A stretch of 33,133 bases of DNA from Streptomyces sp. FH025 (GTDB lineage Bacteria; Actinomycetota; Actinomycetes; Streptomycetales; Streptomycetaceae): contig NZ_JAFLNG010000009.1 of assembly GCF_017427025.1 (NCBI RefSeq), positions 1 through 33,133 on the forward strand, read 5' to 3'. Below the pieces are notes generated by a model. That model was given only the letters and a program-made list of their open reading frames with translations, was not told the DNA's origin and made no database searches. Position numbers and translations under genes: made by a program. Shown here in pieces: positions 7,100 to 13,672 of this stretch. Positions within the stretch are counted from its first letter, which is position 1, and every line of letters begins with the position of its first letter.

Positions 7100-9907
7100 A
7101 TGACCGGGTTGCGGCGATGGGGCGTCACCACGGCGATGGTGGGCCGCGAGGACGAGCAGGCGGAGCTCGTGGCGTTCGTGAAGTCCGCCACGGGCCAGGC
7201 GCTCGTCCTGCGGGGGGAGACGGGGGTCGGCAAGAGTTCGCTGCTGGGCCACGCCGCCGCGCTCGCGGAGCAGGAGGGACACGTCGTCATCCGGGCCGCC
7301 GGTGTCGAGGCGGAGTCCGAGCTGCCCTATGCCGGGCTGCACCAGTTCCTCCATCCGCTGCTCGCCGACGTCGCGCGGCTGGACGACGGGACCCGGGCGG
7401 TGTTCGACGCCGTGTTCCGCGGAGTGCCGGGCGATCCGCCGTCGGTCATGACGCTCGGCATCGCCGTTCTCAGCCTGCTGTCGCTCTCCGCCGCGCAGCG
7501 GCCGCTGCTGCTGGTCCTCGACGACGGGCAGTGGCTGGACGACTCCAGCGCCGACGTCTGCGGCTTCGTGGGCCGGCGCCTGGCCGGCAGCCCGGCGAAG
7601 ATGCTGGTCGCGGTCCGCACCGACCTCACGTCGCGCTTCGACACCGCCGCACTGCCCGAACTGCCGATCGCCGCCCTCGCCGACGAGGACGCGGCACGCC
7701 TGCTGGACCACCGGTACCCGCATCTGAGCCGACAGGTCCGCCGAACCGTCCTGGAGCAGGCCCGGGGCAACCCGCTGGCCCTGCTGGAGCTGCCCGCCCA
7801 CCTCGCCGGCCGGACGGGCGACCTCCCGGCCGAGGAGCTGATCGCCCAGCACGGCGTACCGCTGCCCCGGCGGCTGCAACGGCTGTACGGCGCCCGCATC
7901 GCCGGCCTCGCCGAGCCCGTCCGCTCCGAACTGCTGAGGGGCGCGCTCGACGGCGCCGGAACCCCGAGCGGCACCGACACCGTCCCCGGCACCCGCTACC
8001 GGATGCGCGACGCCGACCCGGCGGTGGCCGCCGGGCTGCTGGACATCGACGTGGTCACCGGCGACCTCGTCTTCCGCCACCCGCTGGTGCGTTCCGCCGT
8101 CGTGCAGATGGCCACTCCCAACCAGCGCCGCGCCGCGCACCTGGCGCTGGCGCACGTCCACCGGGAGAACCTCGAACGCCGGGCGACGCACCTGGCGGCG
8201 GCCACGGTCGATCCGGACGAGGACGTCGCCGGCGTCCTGGAGGCCGCGGCCGAGTCGGCGACCCGGCGCGGCGGCGCGCTGGCCGCCGTGGCCTGGCTGA
8301 CGCGGGCCGCCGAGCTCAGCGAGAACCGCACCGGCCGCTCCCGGCGGCTGGCCGACGCGGCCTTCGTCGCCGCTCACGCCGCCCGCCTCGGCCAGGCGCA
8401 CCGACTGGTCCAGGCGGACCTCGCGCCCGGTTCGGCGGAGTCGCCGGCCTCGGTGCTGGCGGCCGCCTACCAGGCGCTCTACCAGGACGGGGACGTCCGC
8501 TCCACCCACCGGCAGGTCTCGGCCGCGATCGAGAAGCTGCGGGACGCCGGGACGGCCTCCGGCTCGGCCGAGCCGGAGGAGGTCCTCACCCGGCTGGTGA
8601 TCCTGCTCCTGGCGATCAGCCAGTACAGCGGGGACCGCGCGGTCTGGGAGAGCACCCGCGCGCTCCTCGACTCGCTCGGCGCCCTGGTCACCGAACGCGT
8701 CCGCCTCTACAGCGGCACCTGGAGCGACGTGACCAGGCACGGAGCGGGCTGGGCCGAGCCGCTGCGCCGGACCGCCGCGGACCTGTCGGACCTGGACCCC
8801 TGGGACATCACTCGGCACGCCACGGCCGCCTACCACCTCGACATCCTGAGCCACTACCGCCCCCACCTCCAGCGGGTGGTGGACCGCGAGCTGGAGACCG
8901 GAGCCGTGGCCACCGGCATGGTCATGCTGCACCAGATCATGCTCGACCAGATGACGGTCGGCGAGTGGGCCCAGGCCGAGGAGACCGGACAGCGCGGCCT
9001 GGACCTGGCCACCGAGCACGGCCACCATCTGTTCGCCGCCCAGAGCCGCGCGTACCTGGCCCAGCTCGCCGCGCTGCGCGGGCAATTCGGGCAGGCGCGG
9101 GACCTCCAGGCCGAGGTGGACGCCTGGGCCCGCCCGCGCGGACTGGGCTTCCTGACCCAGGTCGCCGACTCGGCCGGCGCGACCGCCGCGCTGAGCTCCG
9201 GCGACTACGAGACCGCCTACCTCTACGCCATCGGCATCACCCAGCCGGGCACCTTCCGGCCCTACGCCTACCAGGCCTCGCGCACTCTGCTCGATCTCGT
9301 CGAGGCCGCCCAGCACACCGGACGCGTCGAGCAGGCCCGGGCACACGCCCTCGCCGCCCGCGACGCCGGCCTGCCGTCCGTGTCGCCCCGCCTGGGGCTG
9401 ATCACCCACGGCGCGCTGGCGATGACCGCCGAGAACGAACGGGAGGCCGCCGAGATGTTCGCGCGGGCCGAATCCCACCCGGACGCCGCCCGCTTCCCGT
9501 TCGAGCTGGCCCGGATCCGGCTCGCGCACGGCATCCGGGTGCGCCACGTCCAGGGCCCGACGGCGGCGCGGCGGTACGTGGTCCCGGCGGCCGAGGCGTT
9601 CGAGCGGCTCGGTGCGGCCGGCTGGACCGAGCGGGCCCGGGCCGAACTGCGCGCCACCGGGGCCCCACCCCGCGCCTCGACGCCGAACCTGGCCTCGCTG
9701 ACCTGGCAGGAACGCCGCATCGCCGAGCTGGCCGCCGGCGGCCTGACGAACAAGGAGATCGGCGAGCGGATGCACCTGTCGCCGCGTACCGTCAGCTCGC
9801 ACCTGTACCGCGTCTTCCCCAAGCTGGGCATCACGGCCCGGGCGGCGCTGCGCGACGCGCTGAGCCGGACTGACGCGCTGGGCCGGACCGACGTGGCGCA
9901 GGTCTGA
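7100..9907 (+). CDS. LAL-type LuxR-family transcriptional regulator
   Basis: A 935-residue signal-transducing ATPase regulator. Walker A GETGVGKSS is at residues 39-47, Walker B LLLVLDD near 136-142, a long helical TPR-like middle follows, and the LuxR DNA-binding domain occupies about 866-925 with LTNKEIGERMHLSPRTVSSH. LALs activate target operons, often in secondary metabolism or sugar use, in response to inducers and ATP. The ATG at 7100 has a G-rich ribosome site upstream; a second in-frame ATG at 7136 lacks one. It follows the truncated ATPase after 6 nt and converges on a hydrolase gene with only 9 nt between them. Target genes cannot be deduced. Confidence 0.93.
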   Translation: MTGLRRWGVTTAMVGREDEQAELVAFVKSATGQALVLRGETGVGKSSLLGHAAALAEQEGHVVIRAAGVEAESELPYAGLHQFLHPLLADVARLDDGTRAVFDAVFRGVPGDPPSVMTLGIAVLSLLSLSAAQRPLLLVLDDGQWLDDSSADVCGFVGRRLAGSPAKMLVAVRTDLTSRFDTAALPELPIAALADEDAARLLDHRYPHLSRQVRRTVLEQARGNPLALLELPAHLAGRTGDLPAEELIAQHGVPLPRRLQRLYGARIAGLAEPVRSELLRGALDGAGTPSGTDTVPGTRYRMRDADPAVAAGLLDIDVVTGDLVFRHPLVRSAVVQMATPNQRRAAHLALAHVHRENLERRATHLAAATVDPDEDVAGVLEAAAESATRRGGALAAVAWLTRAAELSENRTGRSRRLADAAFVAAHAARLGQAHRLVQADLAPGSAESPASVLAAAYQALYQDGDVRSTHRQVSAAIEKLRDAGTASGSAEPEEVLTRLVILLLAISQYSGDRAVWESTRALLDSLGALVTERVRLYSGTWSDVTRHGAGWAEPLRRTAADLSDLDPWDITRHATAAYHLDILSHYRPHLQRVVDRELETGAVATGMVMLHQIMLDQMTVGEWAQAEETGQRGLDLATEHGHHLFAAQSRAYLAQLAALRGQFGQARDLQAEVDAWARPRGLGFLTQVADSAGATAALSSGDYETAYLYAIGITQPGTFRPYAYQASRTLLDLVEAAQHTGRVEQARAHALAARDAGLPSVSPRLGLITHGALAMTAENEREAAEMFARAESHPDAARFPFELARIRLAHGIRVRHVQGPTAARRYVVPAAEAFERLGAAGWTERARAELRATGAPPRASTPNLASLTWQERRIAELAAGGLTNKEIGERMHLSPRTVSSHLYRVFPKLGITARAALRDALSRTDALGRTDVAQV

Positions 9908-9916
9908 TGCCCGCGT

Positions 9917-10732
9917 TCAGTCCTGCGCGGTCACGGCCTCGACGCCGTTGGCGGCCAGCCAGACGAGGACGTGGTCGGCGACCGAGCGCCAGCCACTGTC
10001 GAACACCAGGGAGTGCCCCCGATCGGCGAACTGCTTCAGATCGGTCACGGCACAGGAGTCGCCGTAGAGCTTGTAGACCGAGCGGGTCACGGCGTCCGGG
10101 ACGATCCGGTCCTCCTGGCCGGACACGAGCAGGAGCGGCCCGCGCGCCGAATTGGCCGTGTCCACGACGGTGTCGGCCGGCCCGGCGGCGGTGCGGTCGA
10201 GCCCGAGGTCCGCGAGCAGCCGGAGCGGGGCCGGGACGGCGTACCGGTCGAAGAGCTTCGCGGCCTCCTCCTCTCCGACCGCGTTGACGACGACGTGTCT
10301 GAACCGGGCGCGCGGCAGCAGCTCGAAGCCCGGGTGCCGGGTCGGGCCGGCCGACATCAGCGACCACGGCCGGGGCCGGCCGTCGTCCAGCGGCACACCG
10401 CCGGCCGGCAACGGCGCGAGGGCGACGGCGGCGCGGCCGAGGTCGGCCGCGAGGAGGTGCTGGGCGATGAGGCCGCCGGCCGAATGCCCGATGAGCACCG
10501 GCGGGTTGTCGAAGGAACGCACGATCTCCTCGTAGTGGGCCGTCAGCGCGGCGAGCCCGAGGTCGCCCAGCGGGCCGGGATCGCGGCGGACCTGGTCCGC
10601 GGTGGGGGCTTCGCCGGGCCAGCCCGGAACGCACACCGCGTAACCGTGCGCGGTGAACCGTTCGGCCCAGCCCTCCCAGGAGGACATGTGGAACCACGCA
10701 CCGTGGATGAGGACGACGGGGGTTTGCTTCAC
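9917..10732 (-). CDS. Alpha/beta hydrolase
   Basis: A 271-residue serine alpha/beta hydrolase without a signal peptide. VVLIHGAWFHMSSWEGW at about 6-22 provides the oxyanion hole, GHSAGG gives nucleophile Ser84, SGQED gives Asp208 and DRGHS gives His240. GTG 10732 is preferred because GGAAGG lies 7 nt upstream; an ATG at 10753 has no ribosome site and adds seven residues that do not belong to the fold. It is divergent from the Tat-exported hydrolase at 10972 and shares a 239-bp promoter region carrying two GTCAnnTGAC-like palindromes. It is an esterase or lipase-like enzyme of unknown substrate. Confidence 0.88.
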   Translation of the reverse strand: MKQTPVVLIHGAWFHMSSWEGWAERFTAHGYAVCVPGWPGEAPTADQVRRDPGPLGDLGLAALTAHYEEIVRSFDNPPVLIGHSAGGLIAQHLLAADLGRAAVALAPLPAGGVPLDDGRPRPWSLMSAGPTRHPGFELLPRARFRHVVVNAVGEEEAAKLFDRYAVPAPLRLLADLGLDRTAAGPADTVVDTANSARGPLLLVSGQEDRIVPDAVTRSVYKLYGDSCAVTDLKQFADRGHSLVFDSGWRSVADHVLVWLAANGVEAVTAQD

Positions 10733-10817
10733 GGCCAGACCTTCCGATTGCACACACGACGATCCGCCGGCATCGCGGCGCTCCTTCGAGGATCACCAGG
10801 CGGTAGGACGGCGGAAA

Positions 10818-10831
10818 CAGTCGAATGACTG
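10818..10831 (+). promoter_or_regulatory. GTCAnnTGAC-like palindrome, site B1
   Basis: CAGTCGAATGACTG has perfect CAGTC/GACTG arms around GAAT and differs from the other sites at one core base. It lies 86 bp before the leftward hydrolase start and 141 bp before the rightward one. Confidence 0.45.
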
Positions 10832-10896
10832 AATCTGGCGGCCCGACAGGTCCTTCGTGCGTCCGCGCGCGCGTCCGCGACTTCGTGCGTCTCGAC

Positions 10897-10906
10897 GTCA
10901 TGTGAC
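10897..10906 (+). promoter_or_regulatory. GTCAnnTGAC palindrome, site B2
   Basis: GTCATGTGAC is followed directly by CGATGC, giving the same oriented motif as sites A, C and D. It lies 65 bp before the ATG of the Tat-exported hydrolase and points toward it. Confidence 0.5.
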
Positions 10907-10971
10907 CGATGCGTCGGGCCGGTGACCGAAGAACAGTGGAGGCATCAGCGGGTCTCCAGGAAGGATCAGAC

Positions 10972-12039
10972 ATGATCAACAGGCGTACCTTCACCAAAGC
11001 GGTCGGTCTCGGCGTGGGCGCCACGGCTGTGTCGGTCGGCGCGGCATCGAACGCGCCCGCCGCCTTCGCGGCCGGGTCCGACCGGTCCGGCCGCCCGGCC
11101 CCGGTCATCCCGGCCATCGCCCCGGGCACCCACACCACGTTCACCGACCTGAAGCGGGTCCAGGCCGGCGTGCTCGACATCGGCTACGCCGAGGCCGGGC
11201 CGAAGCACGGGCCCGTGGTCATCTGCCTGCACGGCTGGCCCTACGACATCCACAGCTATGTCGACGTGGCGCCACTGCTGGCGGACGCCGGCTACCGGGT
11301 GATCGTGCCGTACCTGCGGGGCCACGGCACCACGACCTTCCTGTCCCCGACGACCGTCCGCACCGGGCAGCAGTCCGCGATCGCCCTCGACATCGTCGCC
11401 CTGATGGACGCCCTGAAGATCCACGAGGCGGTGCTGGCAGGCTTCGACTGGGGCTCGCGGGCCGCCGGCACCATCGCGGCGCTGTGGCCGGAGCGGGTCA
11501 AGGCCCTGGTGGCGGTGAGCGGTTACCTCATCGTCAACATCCCTTCGCAGAAGAACCCGCTGCCGCCGAAGGCCGAGCACACCTGGTGGTACCAGTACTA
11601 CTTCGCCACCGACCGCGGCCGCGTCGCCATGGAGACCAGGCAGAACCGGCACGACCTGTGCCGGCTGGTGTGGGACGAGGTGTCCCCGACCTGGAAGTTC
11701 GACGACGCCACCTTCGAGCGCACCGCCGCGGCGTTCGAGAACCCCGACTACGCCGCCATCGTGATCCACAACTACCGCTGGCGCCTGGGCCTGGCCGACG
11801 GCGAGCGCCGCTACGACCGCTACGAGCAGCTGCTCGCGGCCCGGCCGGCCATCACCGTGCCGACCGTCGCCCTGGACCCCGCCCTCGACCCGTTCCTGGC
11901 CACGACCGACGGCACCGGGTACCGGAAGTTCTTCACCGGCCGGTACGAGCACCGCGTGCTCACCGGCATCGGCCACAACGCGCCGCAGGAGGCGCCGACG
12001 GCGTTCGCCCAGGCCGTGGTGGACGCCGACCATCTGTGA
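10972..12039 (+). CDS. Tat-exported alpha/beta hydrolase with Asp nucleophile (epoxide hydrolase-like)
   Basis: A 355-residue exported hydrolase. NRRTFTKAV (3-11) and the following Ala/Gly-rich stretch form a twin-arginine signal that ends near residue 34. The nucleophile elbow GFDWGS places Asp159 where serine hydrolases have Ser, as in epoxide hydrolases and haloalkane dehalogenases; CLHGWPYD (85-92) forms the oxyanion region, His335 in GIGHNAP is the base, and Asp302 or Asp306 could be the third member. ATG 10972 follows GGAAGG. A 66-residue gene starts 35 nt downstream, probably in the same operon. The true reaction is unproven; epoxide or ester hydrolysis outside the cell is the best guess. 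Confidence 0.88.
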   Translation: MINRRTFTKAVGLGVGATAVSVGAASNAPAAFAAGSDRSGRPAPVIPAIAPGTHTTFTDLKRVQAGVLDIGYAEAGPKHGPVVICLHGWPYDIHSYVDVAPLLADAGYRVIVPYLRGHGTTTFLSPTTVRTGQQSAIALDIVALMDALKIHEAVLAGFDWGSRAAGTIAALWPERVKALVAVSGYLIVNIPSQKNPLPPKAEHTWWYQYYFATDRGRVAMETRQNRHDLCRLVWDEVSPTWKFDDATFERTAAAFENPDYAAIVIHNYRWRLGLADGERRYDRYEQLLAARPAITVPTVALDPALDPFLATTDGTGYRKFFTGRYEHRVLTGIGHNAPQEAPTAFAQAVVDADHL

Positions 12040-12073
12040 CCCACAAGCGTGTCGACCACATGGAGGTACGAAC

Positions 12074-12274
12074 GTGAGTGATCCCGATCCCGGCACGCAC
12101 GAACAGGCGGCGGAGATCCGCAAGGCCCGATTCGGCGCGCTCCCGGAACGTGTCCCCTTCGAGGACATGGTCGAGGAGAAGGCGGTGCCGCCGGCATATC
12201 AGGCGGTGGACGCCCATGACCCCGACGCGCTGGCGGTCAGGTTCTCCTGCCTGGCAGCGGATCTGGGCCTCTGA
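12074..12274 (+). CDS. Small acidic hypothetical protein
   Basis: A 66-residue soluble protein starting at GTG 12074, with GGAGG 7 nt upstream, which makes translation credible. It is rich in Asp/Glu, contains two Cys-free helical stretches and ends SCLAADLGL. I see no signal, membrane segment or known domain. It follows the exported hydrolase after 35 nt and is probably co-transcribed. I do not recognise a function. Confidence 0.72.
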   Translation: MSDPDPGTHEQAAEIRKARFGALPERVPFEDMVEEKAVPPAYQAVDAHDPDALAVRFSCLAADLGL

Positions 12275-12349
12275 GCACGGCAGGTCAGGCATGACGCGGC
12301 ACTGGCGACAAGGCGTTCGGGTCCAAGGAGTCCCAGGAGGTCTCCATTC

Positions 12350-13225
12350 TCAGGTCCGGTCGACCTTCTCGCCCATCATGAGCTGCCCTTTCAGCAAGGT
12401 GCGCACCCCGCCACCGACGCTTGCGAATACGCCTCCATCAGCATTCCTGCGGACTTCCACTCGCAATCTGGAGAAGCCGAGTTCGGCGGTTCCCTGGACG
12501 ATCTCGAACACCAGGGGCTCGCCAATCGGCCCACTGTGCGCAAGCCATCCGGCCATTGCCAGCGCGGCCGAGCCCGTGGCCGGGTCTTCCGCGCAAACCG
12601 GCTCGGGAACAAAGACCCGAGCGCGGATTTCAGGCAATTGCGGAACGAACACCGCCACCCCGAAAACGCCGGCCAGCCCGGGCACCCTCTCGGCGAGCGC
12701 CGCAACCTTGTGCGGCAGAGCCTCGGCCGACTCCAGATCGGCGGCGCTCACGGGGAGGCAGGCGAACCCGAGTCCGGCCGATGCCAATCTCACGGGCCCC
12801 ACCGCCGCGTCCGGAGCAAGCCCAACCGCTTCACATACGGACTCCGAAGCGACAGGTGAGCTCACCTGACAGGCCCGTTCCTCCAATACCGCGCTTTCCC
12901 CCGCCGATCCCACCTGCGCGTGAACGATTCCGCTCCGAGTGCGCAGCGCTACCCGGCCGGGCCGGGCCAGGCCCTGCCGCACCGCCACTGCGGCTGCTCC
13001 CACAAGGGGATGACCTGCGAAGTCCAACTCGACATAGGGGGTGAAGATCCGCACCTCCACCTCTCCCCCACCACCGCCGCGCAGGAAGACGGTCTCCGGC
13101 ATGGCCAGGCGGGCCGCCAGGCGCTGCATCAGCGCATCGTCACATGCCGCACCGCACATGACCACTCCGAGTGGCCCTCCGGTCAGCGGCTCATTCCCGA
13201 ATACCTCGACCAGTTCAAACTCCAT
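12350..13225 (-). CDS. PhzF-family isomerase
   Basis: A 291-residue protein of the PhzF/diaminopimelate-epimerase fold, which isomerises or epimerises small acids; PhzF itself acts on dihydro-hydroxyanthranilate in phenazine synthesis, but most homologues have unknown substrates. The expected catalytic Glu44 is in MPETVF, DFAGHP is at 68-73 and EDPATGSA at 213-220. No other phenazine genes are near, so phenazine synthesis is not implied. I start at ATG 13225, the canonical family start; ATGs at 13264 and 13285 are also in frame, and the promoter position suggests a leaderless start at 13285. Codon use is less GC-strict than in the neighbours, hinting at transfer. Confidence 0.88.
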   Translation of the reverse strand: MEFELVEVFGNEPLTGGPLGVVMCGAACDDALMQRLAARLAMPETVFLRGGGGGEVEVRIFTPYVELDFAGHPLVGAAAVAVRQGLARPGRVALRTRSGIVHAQVGSAGESAVLEERACQVSSPVASESVCEAVGLAPDAAVGPVRLASAGLGFACLPVSAADLESAEALPHKVAALAERVPGLAGVFGVAVFVPQLPEIRARVFVPEPVCAEDPATGSAALAMAGWLAHSGPIGEPLVFEIVQGTAELGFSRLRVEVRRNADGGVFASVGGGVRTLLKGQLMMGEKVDRT

Positions 13226-13288
13226 GCACCCGTCATCACCAGGACTCTGCACTCGCGGATCCATGCACTCATCAAGACTCCCCATGCG

Positions 13289-13323
13289 TTGGACGCTATA
13301 TCCAATCTGGACCAAGTGTCCAA
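13289..13323 (-). promoter_or_regulatory. Promoter with twin operator-like palindromes for the phzF-like gene
   Basis: On the minus strand TTGGAC (13323-13318) and TATAGC (13300-13295) form -35 and -10 boxes with a 17-nt spacer. Two palindromes overlap them: TTGGA/TCCAA at 13289-13305 over the -10, and TGGAC/GTCCA at 13308-13322 beside and over the -35. Such placement would let a repressor block the promoter. The in-frame ATG at 13285 lies 9 nt past the -10. Confidence 0.6.
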
Positions 13324-13383
13324 TAGGACGATCCGAGGCCGCCCGCGCCACCCTCTGATCCGGCGGCACACCTGCGCCACCGA

Positions 13384-13471
13384 GAGCCGGGAGGACGGAT
13401 CCGGTCCACGCCCTCCGCCCTCCCGGCTCGTCCCTCTCCGCGAGAGATCCGGTCTCCGAGAGAGATCCGGT
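13384..13471 (+). repeat. Hairpin plus tandem direct repeats upstream of LAL gene
   Basis: An 11-bp stem (13384-13394 with 13419-13429, 24-nt loop) is followed by two copies of GAGAGATCCGGT at 13442-13453 and 13460-13471, spaced 18 nt start to start. GATCCGGT also occurs in the hairpin loop. These lie before the nine-codon frame and the LAL gene; they may be regulator sites or leader structure. Confidence 0.4.
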
Positions 13472-13524
13472 GCCTGATCACGCGATCGTGTAGCCTTTCC
13501 GACGCCCCGAAGAAGGAGTTCGAC

Positions 13525-13554
13525 ATGGTGAGCGACGACGACATCCCGCACTGA
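13525..13554 (+). CDS. Possible nine-residue leader peptide (uORF)
   Basis: ATG 13525 has a near-ideal ribosome site (AAGGAG, 6-nt spacing) and a TAGCCT -10-like box about 30 nt upstream, but the frame is only nine codons: MVSDDDIPH, then TGA. It lies 118 nt before the LAL gene at 13673, which itself has no clear ribosome site. It could be a regulatory upstream frame or the surviving start of a lost gene. Function is unknown. Confidence 0.35.
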   Translation: MVSDDDIPH

Positions 13555-13672
13555 GCCGCCGTGCCCCGAAGGCGTTCTGATCGACAGTCCGCTGCTCGGC
13601 GTCGCTTCGTCCTCCCGTTCACCTCACCTGCGATCGAGCGCGTCGCTCGGCAGGCTCTCCCCGAACACAGTC

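Larger units (their letters stand above)
13226..13672. other. 447-bp intergenic region between phzF-like and LAL genes
   Basis: It contains the phzF-like promoter and operators, a hairpin, tandem repeats and the nine-codon frame described separately. No other gene is supported on either strand. Confidence 0.6.

Noticed and set aside
6926..9802. 958-codon minus-strand frame opposite the LAL gene
   Set aside because: Low-complexity mirror frame; the plus strand has Walker motifs and a LuxR HTH.
12350..13225. Phenazine biosynthesis cluster suggested by the PhzF-like gene
   Set aside because: No phzA/B, D, E or G gene is near; most PhzF homologues are not in phenazine pathways.
13441..13471. 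CRISPR-like repeats
   Set aside because: Only two 12-nt copies with a 6-nt gap; no array and no cas genes.
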